DNA of 64,000 nt from an uncultured Chloroflexota bacterium. GTDB lineage: Bacteria; Chloroflexota; Dehalococcoidia; Lucifugimonadales; UBA1127. The notes below the pieces were generated by a model. That model searched no databases. It was not told the origin of the DNA and was given only the letters and a program-made list of their open reading frames with translations. The stretch covers positions 62,001-126,000 of the forward strand of contig CAJWQJ010000003.1 in the NCBI GenBank assembly GCA_913045315.1. Reading direction: 5' to 3'. This document shows positions 1 to 10,559 of the stretch, piece by piece; position 1 is the stretch's first letter; every line of letters starts with the position of its first letter. The translations under genes were made by a program, and so were the position numbers.

Positions 1-11
1 TGAAAAAAAAT

Positions 12-1748
12 TTATAGATAATTTAAAGATCCCTTGAAAGGTTCATCGGAATCTTCTTGAAACCATTTTCCCCCACTATTTGCTGGAATAACAGGAAGTA
101 TGATTGAGGAAGGATAATCCTTTGAATGATAAATTGAATTTAATGATGGATAAGGGCAAGGTTCTGTTTTAGGAAAATTGGCATTCATAATGTCGATACG
201 AATACGATTTCCTTTTTTAAAAACTTGGCTCATTGGCCATATTTCTATCTCTAGCTTATGTATTTGATTGGGTTCTAGTTTAGTTGGGTTTGAATGTGAG
301 TTATTATGGCTTGCCTTTAGTATTCCGTCACTACAAAGCCAAGAAGTTCCATCCGGGTATACGTTTGTGAGGTTCACAGCCCATACTTGATCTACTGCTG
401 TGCTAGAAATATATAATTCAACCAGTACTTCACCCGTTATTTCTAAATCCTCTTCCAATATACTTGTAGAATAAGTAAGCACTTGACCCGATACTTCGTC
501 ATCTAATTGGTTGCTTCCAGGATTATTTGCTCCAATCGCCAAGCTTCTAAAACCGATGTTTCCAGGCAAATTCTCATTGACAGGATTGTAATCGATGACA
601 TCTATTTTCTCAGAAGAGTTTGGTATTTCAATCTTTAAAGATCCATCATTCAATGATTGAACTGAACCACTTTTTTCTTCATTGAGATAGAATTTCTTGA
701 ATTCAGTCCTTTTAAGTGGCCATTCCTTTTCAAATCGCCAAATTCCTTCCTGTGGTCCTGAACTATCAGGATTTGCACCAACCACAAATATTTTTACTGG
801 GAATTCTAATAGATGAGAGTTATTTTCATCTTTCATCCAATAGTCTAACCATTGTTCTTCTATTTGGGATATGAATGGGGTGTCGATTTTTCCATGAAAC
901 CATGGTCCAATAATTAACATTTGAGGACCTGCATTCGGATTATTTTTCATTCCTTTATAATTTTCTAGGTTTCCACGTTGAAACTGGTCATACCAACCAG
1001 CTATGTGGAGAGTGGGCACTACAGTATGTGCATACTTGTCATCTATTGATTGGGCTTTCCAGTAGTCATCAAATTTTGAATGATGATAGGATTCCATAAG
1101 AAAATCTGTAGCGAGAGGGTTTCCTTGACCTAATTGCATTCTCTTAACGGTTTTTCTTGCTCTTTCAATGGTAATTTTTTTTATTCTATCTATAGTTTCG
1201 GATGATAAATTTGAATTTTTTGGCAATGGTTTTGGGCCAGTGTTAACTTCAACTAGTTGTGCCCAATGTGCTGCGTGAGCAACGTGCCAAACACCTCCTC
1301 TCCACCTCCCATCAAGATAATTGTTTGAGGTGCCTAGAGCACATATCATTGCTGTTAGTCCATTTGGTTGAGTTGGAGCAAGTAAATATCCTGCATTGGC
1401 ACTATACGATGTTCCTACTATACCAACTTTTCCATTAGACCAATGTGTTTTGGAGATCCATTCCACAGAATCATGCCCATCATCTGCATCATCAAGATAG
1501 TAGTGGTAGTCTCCTTCAGAATTACCAGTTCCGCGGCAATCTTGGACAACAACTACATATCCTCTTTTTACCCATCTTGAGGCACCCTGTAAAGTTCCTT
1601 CACGATCTTTCCCGTAAGGTGATCTTATTAAGATGGATGGAAATTTTTCGTTATTATTAGGTAAGTAAATATCTGCTGCAAGGTGTGTTGTGTCACGCAT
1701 AGGAATGTAAACATTTTCATTTATTATCATAATGATGCCTTTAATCAC
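12..1748 (-). CDS. CocE/NonD-family alpha/beta hydrolase (X-Pro dipeptidyl-peptidase S15-like)
   Basis: A 578-residue serine hydrolase of the CocE/S15 group, which cleaves esters, amides or N-terminal dipeptides; the substrate cannot be told from sequence. The nucleophile elbow GTSYS is at residues 112-116 (Ser114). The acid is probably the Asp of the AGWYDQF motif and the base the His of GPWFHG. An oxyanion-type PYGKDR motif lies near residue 45, and the C-terminal third has the beta-sandwich expected of the family (LEITGEVLVELYISS). Met1 and Met7 are both possible starts; Met7 matches the usual N-terminus slightly better. It lies downstream of tRNA-Met on the same strand and is probably transcribed separately from the SAM-cycle operon. 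Family call firm, substrate unknown. Confidence 0.9.
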   Translation of the reverse strand: MIKGIIMIINENVYIPMRDTTHLAADIYLPNNNEKFPSILIRSPYGKDREGTLQGASRWVKRGYVVVVQDCRGTGNSEGDYHYYLDDADDGHDSVEWISKTHWSNGKVGIVGTSYSANAGYLLAPTQPNGLTAMICALGTSNNYLDGRWRGGVWHVAHAAHWAQLVEVNTGPKPLPKNSNLSSETIDRIKKITIERARKTVKRMQLGQGNPLATDFLMESYHHSKFDDYWKAQSIDDKYAHTVVPTLHIAGWYDQFQRGNLENYKGMKNNPNAGPQMLIIGPWFHGKIDTPFISQIEEQWLDYWMKDENNSHLLEFPVKIFVVGANPDSSGPQEGIWRFEKEWPLKRTEFKKFYLNEEKSGSVQSLNDGSLKIEIPNSSEKIDVIDYNPVNENLPGNIGFRSLAIGANNPGSNQLDDEVSGQVLTYSTSILEEDLEITGEVLVELYISSTAVDQVWAVNLTNVYPDGTSWLCSDGILKASHNNSHSNPTKLEPNQIHKLEIEIWPMSQVFKKGNRIRIDIMNANFPKTEPCPYPSLNSIYHSKDYPSSIILPVIPANSGGKWFQEDSDEPFKGSLNYL

Positions 1749-1785
1749 AATCTGTCTTAAGTTTTGATGACGATTTTTTCAAGTG

Positions 1786-1857
1786 TGGCAAGGACAGGAT
1801 TCGAACCTGTGACCTAGCGCTTATGAAGCGCCCGCTCTGCCGCTGAGCTACCTTGCC
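1786..1857 (-). tRNA. tRNA-Met (anticodon CAT)
   Basis: Complete cloverleaf on the minus strand. The 7-bp acceptor stem is GGCAAGG/CCTTGCC, the D-arm GCTC/GAGC, the anticodon stem GGCGC/GCGCT with loop TTCATAA, and the T-arm ACAGG/CCTGT with TTCGAAT; the discriminator is A. CCA is not encoded. The acceptor stem is fully paired, so it is not an initiator tRNA. Elongator Met is most likely; a lysidine-modified tRNA-Ile (CAT) cannot be excluded by eye. Confidence 0.93.
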
Positions 1858-1877
1858 TTAGTTTGTGATTATTGTTT

Positions 1878-1907
1878 AATCTAGCAATATATTTTTATTA
1901 GTGTCAA
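1878..1907 (-). promoter_or_regulatory. Promoter of tRNA-Met
   Basis: Reading the minus strand, a perfect -35 TTGACA (1907-1902) is followed after 18 bp by TAGATT (1883-1878). The expected start is about 14 nt before the mature tRNA 5' end. The same TTGACA-N18 layout recurs upstream of tRNA-Ser and two protein genes in this window. Confidence 0.6.
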
Positions 1908-1919
1908 TGCCGAATACGA

Positions 1920-3353
1920 TTAATCTACTATTTCAAGTAATTTTGCACATTCATAAAGGAGCATTGTTAAATTATTCTGATTTGTTGTTTCTGAATAGAT
2001 TCTTATCAGTGGTTCAGTTCCTGAAAATCGCATTGCAACCCATGAGCCATCTTCGAGTGTAAATCGTACTCCATCTAAGTGATCTATCTTAATGACATTT
2101 TTTCCAATAAGACGTTTAGGGTTTAAATTTTTAGCAATTTCGATAGTTTTTGATTGATCTTTTTTGCTTATAGGGATATCCCATCTGTCGAAATAATGAG
2201 GACCTACAATGCTGAATAGATTTTCTATCAATTCTGGAATTGATTTTTTTGTTTTTATCATTAGGTCTAAAATAAAAAGTCCACTGATAATTCCGTCTCT
2301 TTCAGGTATGTGTCCTTTAAAAGCAAATCCACCACTTTCTTCTCCACCGATAAGAGCGTCATGTTGTATCATTTCAGGTACGATATTTTTGAAACCTACT
2401 GGAGTTTCAATAACGTCTACACCATATTTTTCTCCAAGTTTCCACATCATGTTGCTTGTAGTTAAAGATTTAACAATAGGGCCTTTGAGTTGCCGAATTT
2501 CCAAAAGATAGTAGGCGAGTAAAGCAAAAGTTTGGAGTGTGGTAACGTAGTTATTATTTGAGTCAATTATTCCTAATCTGTCAGCGTCTCCATCAAAAGC
2601 TAATCCAACCGAAGATTTATGCTTAGAAATAGATTTTTTGAGAGGAATTAAATTATGATTAATTGGTTCAGGGTTATACATGTTGGGGAAGTTTGGATTT
2701 AGCAAAGAACGAATTTCGTTTATCTTTATACTTCCCCCTTTAAGTATTTTTTTAATGTAGCCTGAGCCAGCTCCATGCATTGAATCTACCGAAATATTCA
2801 TCTTGGTATTTTTAATATCTTCAATTTTTAGCAGCGCGTTTATTTTCTTGAAATATGGTGTAAAAGGGTTAATATGTTCTATTTGTTTTTGTAGATTTCC
2901 ATTTGTATCAGAATGGTTCTCTAAATTGTTTGAAAAAGATTCTGAATTTATAAAATTTTCAATCGTACGTATCTCATTATTATCAGGACTACCTCCATAA
3001 CTTGTACGGTATTTAAACCCATTCCAATTATAAGGGTTATGGCTTGCTGTGATTATTATTCCTCCGGACGCTTTGAAATCAACAATGGCATTACTTACAA
3101 CTGGGGTTGGGGTAGTATTTTCGCATAATAAAACTTTGATATTATTTCTAGCTATAGTATTTGCTGCATGTTCTGCAAATTCTTTTGAAGCAAATCTGGT
3201 ATCATAACCAATTACTAAAGGTTGGTTATGTAGATTTTGGGCTATATGATATCTAGCGACACCTTCTGCACAGGATTCCACACCTGAGAATGTAAAATCC
3301 TTGGCAATGATTCCTCGCCAGCCATCGGTCCCAAATAGAATATTTTCTTTCAT
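1920..3353 (-). CDS. Phosphomannomutase/phosphoglucomutase-family alpha-D-phosphohexomutase
   Basis: A 477-residue phosphohexomutase that moves phosphate between C6 and C1 of a hexose phosphate through a phosphoserine. All four family signatures are present: the active-site loop TASHNP with Ser104, the metal site DGDADR at 254-259, the sugar-binding loop GGEESGG at about 336-342, and the phosphate-binding RFSGTEP at about 442-448. Length is normal. It is the last gene of the minus-strand SAM-cycle operon, 38 nt after metK. Whether it prefers mannose, glucose or glucosamine phosphate is not decided by sequence. It could supply the sugar-1-phosphate arm that GlmU also serves, but that is inference. 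Confidence 0.92.
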   Translation of the reverse strand: MKENILFGTDGWRGIIAKDFTFSGVESCAEGVARYHIAQNLHNQPLVIGYDTRFASKEFAEHAANTIARNNIKVLLCENTTPTPVVSNAIVDFKASGGIIITASHNPYNWNGFKYRTSYGGSPDNNEIRTIENFINSESFSNNLENHSDTNGNLQKQIEHINPFTPYFKKINALLKIEDIKNTKMNISVDSMHGAGSGYIKKILKGGSIKINEIRSLLNPNFPNMYNPEPINHNLIPLKKSISKHKSSVGLAFDGDADRLGIIDSNNNYVTTLQTFALLAYYLLEIRQLKGPIVKSLTTSNMMWKLGEKYGVDVIETPVGFKNIVPEMIQHDALIGGEESGGFAFKGHIPERDGIISGLFILDLMIKTKKSIPELIENLFSIVGPHYFDRWDIPISKKDQSKTIEIAKNLNPKRLIGKNVIKIDHLDGVRFTLEDGSWVAMRFSGTEPLIRIYSETTNQNNLTMLLYECAKLLEIVD

Positions 3354-3391
3354 TGAATTACTTTAGAGAGCTAATAAATAATAATTTGAGT

Positions 3392-4612
3392 TTAGTTTGT
3401 TGTTGCTAGAGGATCGTTTGCTATATTTGCTGCTCTATTTGTTTCTTCCCATGGAAATTGAACGTCATCTCTTCCGAAATGTCCATAACTAGCACTTTTT
3501 TGAAATATTGGCCTGCGTAAGTTGAGATCTTTAATTATTGCACCTGGACGAAGATCAAAATATTTTCTGACTAATTGATCAAGATTTTCATGTGGAACCT
3601 TACTTGTGCCAAATGATTCAACAGCGATCGATATAGGTTCTGCTACACCAATTGCATAAGAGATTTGAACTTCAACCCGATCTGCCACCCCAGCAGCAAC
3701 AAGATTTTTTGCTACGTACCTAGCAGCATAGGCTCCAGATCGATCGACTTTAGTAGGATCTTTTCCAGAAAATGCCCCTCCACCATGTCTTGCTATTGCA
3801 CCATAAGTGTCAACTAATATTTTTCTACCTGTCAAACCACTATCTGCCGCTGGTCCTCCGAGCACGAAGCTTCCTGATGGGTTTACGAAATAACGAGTAT
3901 TTTCGTTTAAAAGAAGTTCAGGAATTACAGGTTTGATGACATTTTCCATCATGTCTTTGTGAAGTTGATCTGGTTCAATTCCAGGGTCTGTTTGAGGACT
4001 TACAACAACTGTATGTACCGATTGAGGGGATCCATACGAATATTCGATTGTCACTTGAGATTTCCCATCAGGTCTTAGATAGGAAACAACTCCTTCCTTA
4101 CGTACCTTTGCCATTTGCATTGTTAATCGCTGAGAAAGGAATAAGGAAAGAGGCATTAATTGGGTTTCAATTATTTCATTTCCAATCTTCTCTTTACAAG
4201 CAAAACCAACCATCATTCCTTGATCACCGGCTCCTACTGAAGCTGGGTTTGCTTCCGGGTTTACTGCATTTGCTATTTCCTCAGATTGTTTTTGGACAGC
4301 AAGTTGGACAACACAACTATCTGCTCCTATCCCTTTTTCAGGAGATACATAGCCTATATCTCGAAGAGTTTTACGAACTATAGATTCTATATCTACTGTT
4401 CCTCTAGAAGATATTTCCCCCATTACTAAAACATGTTCGACGCTTGCGCAAGTTTCACAAGCAACCCTGCTATAAGGATCCTGTGCAAGATATGCATCTA
4501 GGACAGCATCTGATATTTGATCACATACTTTATCAGGATGACCCTCAGTAACTGACTCTGATGTGAACAAATATAACGGTGATTCTTTGAAACTGAGACC
4601 ATAGGTTGTCAT
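3392..4612 (-). CDS. metK: S-adenosylmethionine synthetase MetK
   Basis: Cytosolic methionine adenosyltransferase (406 aa, normal length) that makes SAM from methionine and ATP. Signatures include FTSESVTEGHPDKVCDQ at the N-terminus, the ATP-binding GAGDQGMMVGFA, and the P-loop-like HGGGAFSGKDPTKVDRSGAY. The ATG is preceded by CAGGAG, which fixes the start. It lies 39 nt downstream of ahcY and 38 nt upstream of the phosphohexomutase, so synthesis of SAM and recycling of S-adenosylhomocysteine share a transcript. The gap before it is too short for a SAM riboswitch. Confidence 0.98.
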   Translation of the reverse strand: MTTYGLSFKESPLYLFTSESVTEGHPDKVCDQISDAVLDAYLAQDPYSRVACETCASVEHVLVMGEISSRGTVDIESIVRKTLRDIGYVSPEKGIGADSCVVQLAVQKQSEEIANAVNPEANPASVGAGDQGMMVGFACKEKIGNEIIETQLMPLSLFLSQRLTMQMAKVRKEGVVSYLRPDGKSQVTIEYSYGSPQSVHTVVVSPQTDPGIEPDQLHKDMMENVIKPVIPELLLNENTRYFVNPSGSFVLGGPAADSGLTGRKILVDTYGAIARHGGGAFSGKDPTKVDRSGAYAARYVAKNLVAAGVADRVEVQISYAIGVAEPISIAVESFGTSKVPHENLDQLVRKYFDLRPGAIIKDLNLRRPIFQKSASYGHFGRDDVQFPWEETNRAANIANDPLATTN

Positions 4613-4651
4613 ATATTCTCCTGTAAATTAGTATTCTCAATATTATTGGAA

Positions 4652-6503
<1,852 letters not shown>

Positions 6504-6533
6504 CGCTATTGTTTCCTTTCTAATGTTCTAATT

Positions 6534-6893
6534 TTATGGATTAGAACCTTGATTAGTAGGTAAGTTATTTTCAATCCATACTGGTGTTCCATCTTCAATG
6601 TTATATATCAAATCAGGGTCCACACCCATTGCTGCTACCATTTCGCATGCCAGACCACTTCGACCACCCATTTGACAGATAAAAAGAAGAGTTTTTTCAG
6701 TAGGTAATTCTGAAAATCTTGATAAAACGTCATTTACTGGTATGTTAATAGAATTTGCCACATGCCCTGATTCGTATTCATCTGGATTTCTTACATCTAC
6801 AACTTGAACTGAATTAGGGTCTTGCTCAATAATTTCCTGTGCCTCAAGTGAAGTTATTCTTGCAAATGGTTCACCTTCTTGACGTTTGGTCAT
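6534..6893 (-). CDS. Single-domain rhodanese-like sulfurtransferase
   Basis: A 119-residue protein made of one rhodanese domain. The active-site loop is CQMGGRS with Cys73 as the persulfide carrier, and the upstream VVDVRNPDEYESGHVANSINIP is the classic rhodanese N-terminal half. Cytosolic; no signal peptide. It lies 28 nt after mtnP and 30 nt before the Lys-rich gene in the SAM-cycle operon, so a role in sulfur transfer tied to methionine or homocysteine sulfur is plausible but not shown. The loop (Cys plus six residues) is the sulfurtransferase size, not the longer phosphatase (Cdc25-like) size. Confidence 0.9.
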   Translation of the reverse strand: MTKRQEGEPFARITSLEAQEIIEQDPNSVQVVDVRNPDEYESGHVANSINIPVNDVLSRFSELPTEKTLLFICQMGGRSGLACEMVAAMGVDPDLIYNIEDGTPVWIENNLPTNQGSNP

Positions 6894-6921
6894 TCATCAC
6901 CTTCTTATCAGATTATTCAAA

Positions 6922-7782
6922 CTAAATATATTTATGAATTATTGGATTAAGTCGTTCTACTATCTTTGGATCCAAATTATTCAAATCACTAATTATAGCG
7001 TCTTTTAGAGAATTATTACATTTACATTTTATTTGGTCGGGAAGATTTGGTAATATTGACGCTAATATTTTTCTAGAATTTGCAACGTTACTTTGCAAAT
7101 TCTTTATTACCATTTCTACTGTAACATTTTCAAAATCGTCATGCCATACATCGTAGTCAGTAACACATGCAAGTGTGGCATAGCAAATTTCTGCTTCTCG
7201 AGCTAATTTTGCTTCTGGTAACGCAGTCATTCCAATTATACTTGCGTTCCATGATCTATATAATTCCGACTCAGCTTTTGTCGAAAAAGCAGGTCCTTCC
7301 ATAACAACATAAGTGCCATTCGTATGTACTTTTGTACCATTATTTTCTGCTCCTTCAATTAATATTTTCCTCAATGTTGGGCAGAAAGGTTCAGCTAATC
7401 CTACGTGAGCTACGATTCCCTTTTCAAAAAATGTTGATTCCCGTGCCTTTGTTCGATCTATTAATTGATTTGGAACTATCATATCTTGAGGTTTGATATT
7501 TATATCCAAGCTTCCAACTGCGCTTATTGATATGATTTGTTTTACGCCAATGGACTTTAATGCATAAATGTTTGCTCGGGAAGGTAATTCGCTAGGGTTA
7601 ATTGTATGACCTTTACCATGTCTAGGTAAGAAAGCAACATTTTCAGATCCTATTCTCCCGATGGTAATTGTATCGCTAGGATCTCCAAATGGAGTTTTGA
7701 CTTGAATCTGATCTAATTCTGTAAGGTTGTCAATATGATATAGTCCACTTCCCCCAATTATTCCAATAGATGCTGTTTTCAT
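6922..7782 (-). CDS. mtnP: S-methyl-5'-thioadenosine phosphorylase
   Basis: A 286-residue nucleoside phosphorylase of the MTAP/PNP family. It converts 5'-methylthioadenosine (by-product of polyamine and other SAM-using pathways) and phosphate to adenine and 5-methylthioribose-1-phosphate. Evidence: phosphate-binding GGSGLY at 10-15, LPRHGKGHTI, the substrate motif GMTALPEAKLAREAEICYA and TDYDVWH. Its start codon overlaps the stop of mtnA by 4 nt, so its product goes straight to the enzyme encoded just upstream. Some family members accept inosine or guanosine; the mtnA partner favours MTA as the substrate here. Confidence 0.94.
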   Translation of the reverse strand: MKTASIGIIGGSGLYHIDNLTELDQIQVKTPFGDPSDTITIGRIGSENVAFLPRHGKGHTINPSELPSRANIYALKSIGVKQIISISAVGSLDINIKPQDMIVPNQLIDRTKARESTFFEKGIVAHVGLAEPFCPTLRKILIEGAENNGTKVHTNGTYVVMEGPAFSTKAESELYRSWNASIIGMTALPEAKLAREAEICYATLACVTDYDVWHDDFENVTVEMVIKNLQSNVANSRKILASILPNLPDQIKCKCNNSLKDAIISDLNNLDPKIVERLNPIIHKYI

Positions 7783-8834
7783 CTTGATATCCTTTCTAAA
7801 GTTATGGAATATGGCTGGTAAGCAATTCCGTTTTCGGTAATTATCGCATCAATATAATGATTAGGAGTTACGTCAAAAGCGTAGTTTAGAGTGGATGTTT
7901 TTTTATTAATGATATTGGTACCGAACAGGCTCCCTATTTCTTCCCCATCTCTTTTTTCAATGATTATATCTTTTCCCGATTCGATTTCGAAATCAATTGT
8001 GCTAGCTGGTGCAGCAACGTAAAAAGGAATAGAGTGTTCTTTAGCCAGGATAGCAACAGTGTACGTTCCAATTTTGTTTGCCACATCTCCATTTGCTGTA
8101 ATCCTGTCAGCACCAACTATTACACCGGATATCATTTTATTACTCATCATTACTCCAGCCATATTGTCGATAATTACCGTTACAGGTATTCCAGATTTCT
8201 CTAATTCCCATGCGGTTAACCTTGACCCTTGGAGAAGAGGGCGTGTTTCTGTGGCATAAACTTCATTTATTTTTCCCTGTTTCCATGCTGATCGAATAAC
8301 TCCTAATGCGGTACCAAATCCTGCCGTTGCTAATGCACCTGCATTACAATGTGTGAGGATTGTTGTTTTATGTTCAAACAAACTAGCACCAAAATTTCCT
8401 ATGGCAATATTTGCTGCAATATCTTCAGCTTGGATCATTTTTGCTTCATTCAATAATTTTGCGTAAATTTCTTTAGGATTTGAGATATTTGCAATTGAAT
8501 TCATACACCGTTTAATTGCCCAACTTAAATTTACAGCTGTTGGCCTAGAATTTGAAATATTTCTTGCTGCATTTTCTAATTCCCTAATAAATATCTTAGG
8601 GGGCATATTACTAAATTCATAAGCAGCTAAGGCTATAGAAAATGCACCTGCTAGACCAAGTGCAGGTGCTCCTCGAACTCGCAATGATTTAATTGCTTCG
8701 ATCATGTTTTCCCAGTGTTCTATGGATAAATATATTTCTTTGTTAGGTAAAAGGGTCTGGTCAAGTATAATTATTTTATTATCTGTCCAATCGATAGCTC
8801 TATAATCTTCTAGATTTGATTCGTTATTAAACAT
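7779..8834 (-). CDS. mtnA: Methylthioribose-1-phosphate isomerase
   Basis: A 351-residue enzyme of the eIF2B-like isomerase family that converts 5-methylthioribose-1-phosphate to methylthioribulose-1-phosphate. The catalytic cysteine is in THCNAGALAT (Cys163) and the catalytic aspartate in GADRITANGD (Asp243). RGAPALG near residue 54 is the family phosphate-binding signature. It is the first gene of the minus-strand operon and overlaps mtnP by 4 nt. The later salvage enzymes (MtnB, MtnC, MtnD, MtnE, MtnK) are not in the window, so the product may enter the full salvage cycle elsewhere or a DHAP-shunt aldolase route. Confidence 0.95.
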   Translation of the reverse strand: MFNNESNLEDYRAIDWTDNKIIILDQTLLPNKEIYLSIEHWENMIEAIKSLRVRGAPALGLAGAFSIALAAYEFSNMPPKIFIRELENAARNISNSRPTAVNLSWAIKRCMNSIANISNPKEIYAKLLNEAKMIQAEDIAANIAIGNFGASLFEHKTTILTHCNAGALATAGFGTALGVIRSAWKQGKINEVYATETRPLLQGSRLTAWELEKSGIPVTVIIDNMAGVMMSNKMISGVIVGADRITANGDVANKIGTYTVAILAKEHSIPFYVAAPASTIDFEIESGKDIIIEKRDGEEIGSLFGTNIINKKTSTLNYAFDVTPNHYIDAIITENGIAYQPYSITLERISR

Positions 8835-8993
8835 TTTGTAATACTTTCCATTGGAGAAGATATGATGTAAATATTAAGCAAGTAATTAGTAGATAACTAT
8901 TGGATTATTCATAATAGGATTATTTAGTATACTAGATAATATCAGAAGTATCACAAAGGTGAAGTTATAACTTAGTGATTGATGAGGGTATAT

Positions 8994-9467
8994 ATGAGAG
9001 TTGCAATAAGTTCTGATCATGCAGGGTTTAATCTCAAAAAAGAGCTATTAGATTATATGATTTCTTTAAATTATTATGTTTCAGATTTTGGAGGCGAAAT
9101 TATTGATCCTAATGATGACTATCCTGATGCTGCATATGATGTTGCTTCCTCTGTAGCCAAAGGAGATGTTGATAGAGGAATTATAGTTTGTGGAAGTGGA
9201 GTGGGTGCATCTGTAGCGGCTAATAAGGTTGTAGGTGCTAGAGCATCTATTTGTCATGACTTATATTCTGCTAGTCAAGGAGTGGAACACGACGACATTA
9301 ATATATTATGCCTTGGTGAAAAAGTTGTATCTACTCAATTAGCTAAGGAAATACTTAACGCTTTTTTAAGAGCTGAATTTTCAGGTGAAGAAAGACATAA
9401 ACGAAGATTAGAAAAGGTATTGAAAATTGAAAGTGATAATTTCATAGGTAGAAACAAAAATGAATAA
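8994..9467 (+). CDS. rpiB: Ribose-5-phosphate isomerase B
   Basis: A 157-residue RpiB/LacAB-family sugar-phosphate isomerase interconverting ribose-5-phosphate and ribulose-5-phosphate in the pentose phosphate pathway. Motifs: SSDHAGFNLK at the N-terminus (substrate His/Asp), the catalytic Cys66 in IIVCGSGVG, and CHDLYSA. The frame opens at a TTG (8979), but the ATG at 8994 has GAGGG five bases upstream and begins MRVAISSDHAG as in homologues. It is divergent from mtnA and overlaps pdxA by 8 nt. Members of this family can act on allose or other sugar phosphates, so exact substrate choice is not certain. Confidence 0.93.
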   Translation: MRVAISSDHAGFNLKKELLDYMISLNYYVSDFGGEIIDPNDDYPDAAYDVASSVAKGDVDRGIIVCGSGVGASVAANKVVGARASICHDLYSASQGVEHDDINILCLGEKVVSTQLAKEILNAFLRAEFSGEERHKRRLEKVLKIESDNFIGRNKNE

Positions 9468-10497
9468 TAAGTTTTCTTCAAAGGATATTATACCTATATT
9501 AGCTGTGACTCCTGGGGATCCCCTTGGGATTGGCCCTGAGGTGACAGTTAAGACTCTTGTTGAGAATTCCTTAGATGGTAATGCTAAAACCATAATCATT
9601 GGCAGTGTTAAAGTTATTTCAAAAATAGTCTCAATCCTTAATATGAAAATTACTATTGAAGTTATTGAATCGATTTCAGCATTCCGTGACTTAAAAGAAA
9701 CTAAAAATGACTCTGTTTATGTTTTTGATATTGATAACTTTGATGTTTCATCAATTTCGTTTGGAAATGTTTCAGCTGAAGCTGGACGAGCAAGTATGGA
9801 ATGGGTTTTTCGTGCTGGAGAGATGTGTTTGAATGGTGAAGTAGATGGAATGGTTACAGGTCCAATTAATAAGGAATCTTGCAATTTAGCTGGATATGAA
9901 GACATTGGCCACATGGAAGTTTTGCAAAGACTTTCAAATTCGCCATCAGTTTACACAATGCTATCCACAAGAGGACTTAGAGTTGTTCATCTAACTACAC
10001 ACAGATCCATTGCACGTGTTGCAGATGCAGTAACTAAAGAAAATATCCTTAAAATGATTAATGTCACTAATGAACAGTTTCTTGCCTGGGGTTTTCCTGA
10101 ACCGCGAATCGGGGTTGCTGCACTTAATCCACATGCGTCTGATTCTGGATTACTAGGGAATGAAGAATCGATGGAAATAGCCCCAGCTATTGAAGTTGCA
10201 TTTAATCAAGGGATTTTAGCTTATGGTCCGATACCGGCTGATGTAGTTTTCCATGATGCCATTCAGGGAAAATACGATGTAGTTCTTGCTATGTATCATG
10301 ATCAAGGTCATATTCCTATTAAAGTTTATGGTTTTGAAGAAAGTATTAGTATAAATCTTGGTCTTCCTTTTGTGAGAACTTCTGTGGATCATGGGACAGC
10401 GTTTGACATTGCAGGAAAAGGGATTGCAAATCACTTAAGTATGAAAAATGCATTAAAAGAAGCATGTATGCTTGTTAAAGGACAAGGAATTTTGTGA
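9460..10497 (+). CDS. pdxA: PdxA-family 4-phosphohydroxy-L-threonine dehydrogenase
   Basis: 345 residues, full length. This NAD- and metal-dependent dehydrogenase family oxidises 4-phosphohydroxy-L-threonine in pyridoxal phosphate synthesis. Evidence: TPGDPLGIGPE at the N-terminus, VTGPINKES, the metal ligand His in HLTTHRSIARV, and the second metal motif MYHDQGHIPIK. It overlaps rpiB by 8 nt, so it is co-translated with a sugar-phosphate isomerase. Some PdxA relatives (PdxA2/DlgD type) instead act on phosphorylated four-carbon sugar acids in catabolic operons. The pairing with rpiB and absence of pdxJ nearby leave that open. Confidence 0.9.
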   Translation: MNNKFSSKDIIPILAVTPGDPLGIGPEVTVKTLVENSLDGNAKTIIIGSVKVISKIVSILNMKITIEVIESISAFRDLKETKNDSVYVFDIDNFDVSSISFGNVSAEAGRASMEWVFRAGEMCLNGEVDGMVTGPINKESCNLAGYEDIGHMEVLQRLSNSPSVYTMLSTRGLRVVHLTTHRSIARVADAVTKENILKMINVTNEQFLAWGFPEPRIGVAALNPHASDSGLLGNEESMEIAPAIEVAFNQGILAYGPIPADVVFHDAIQGKYDVVLAMYHDQGHIPIKVYGFEESISINLGLPFVRTSVDHGTAFDIAGKGIANHLSMKNALKEACMLVKGQGIL

Positions 10498-10515
10498 CTC
10501 ATTCTTTAAATTCCG

Positions 10516-10524
10516 TGCTATAAT
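10516..10524 (+). promoter_or_regulatory. Extended -10 promoter of proC-yggT
   Basis: A perfect TATAAT (10519-10524) preceded by TGC gives an extended -10 element in the 62-nt gap between pdxA and proC. No good -35 lies at 17 bp. Transcription would begin near 10531, about 30 nt before the proC ATG. Confidence 0.45.
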
Positions 10525-10559
10525 CCAATTTGAATTAAATAGGAATTTTTGAGGATTTT

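Noticed and set aside
4613-4651. SAM-II or SAM-I riboswitch upstream of metK
   Set aside because: The gap after ahcY is only 39 nt and shows no riboswitch core; the operon leader before mtnA also shows none by eye.
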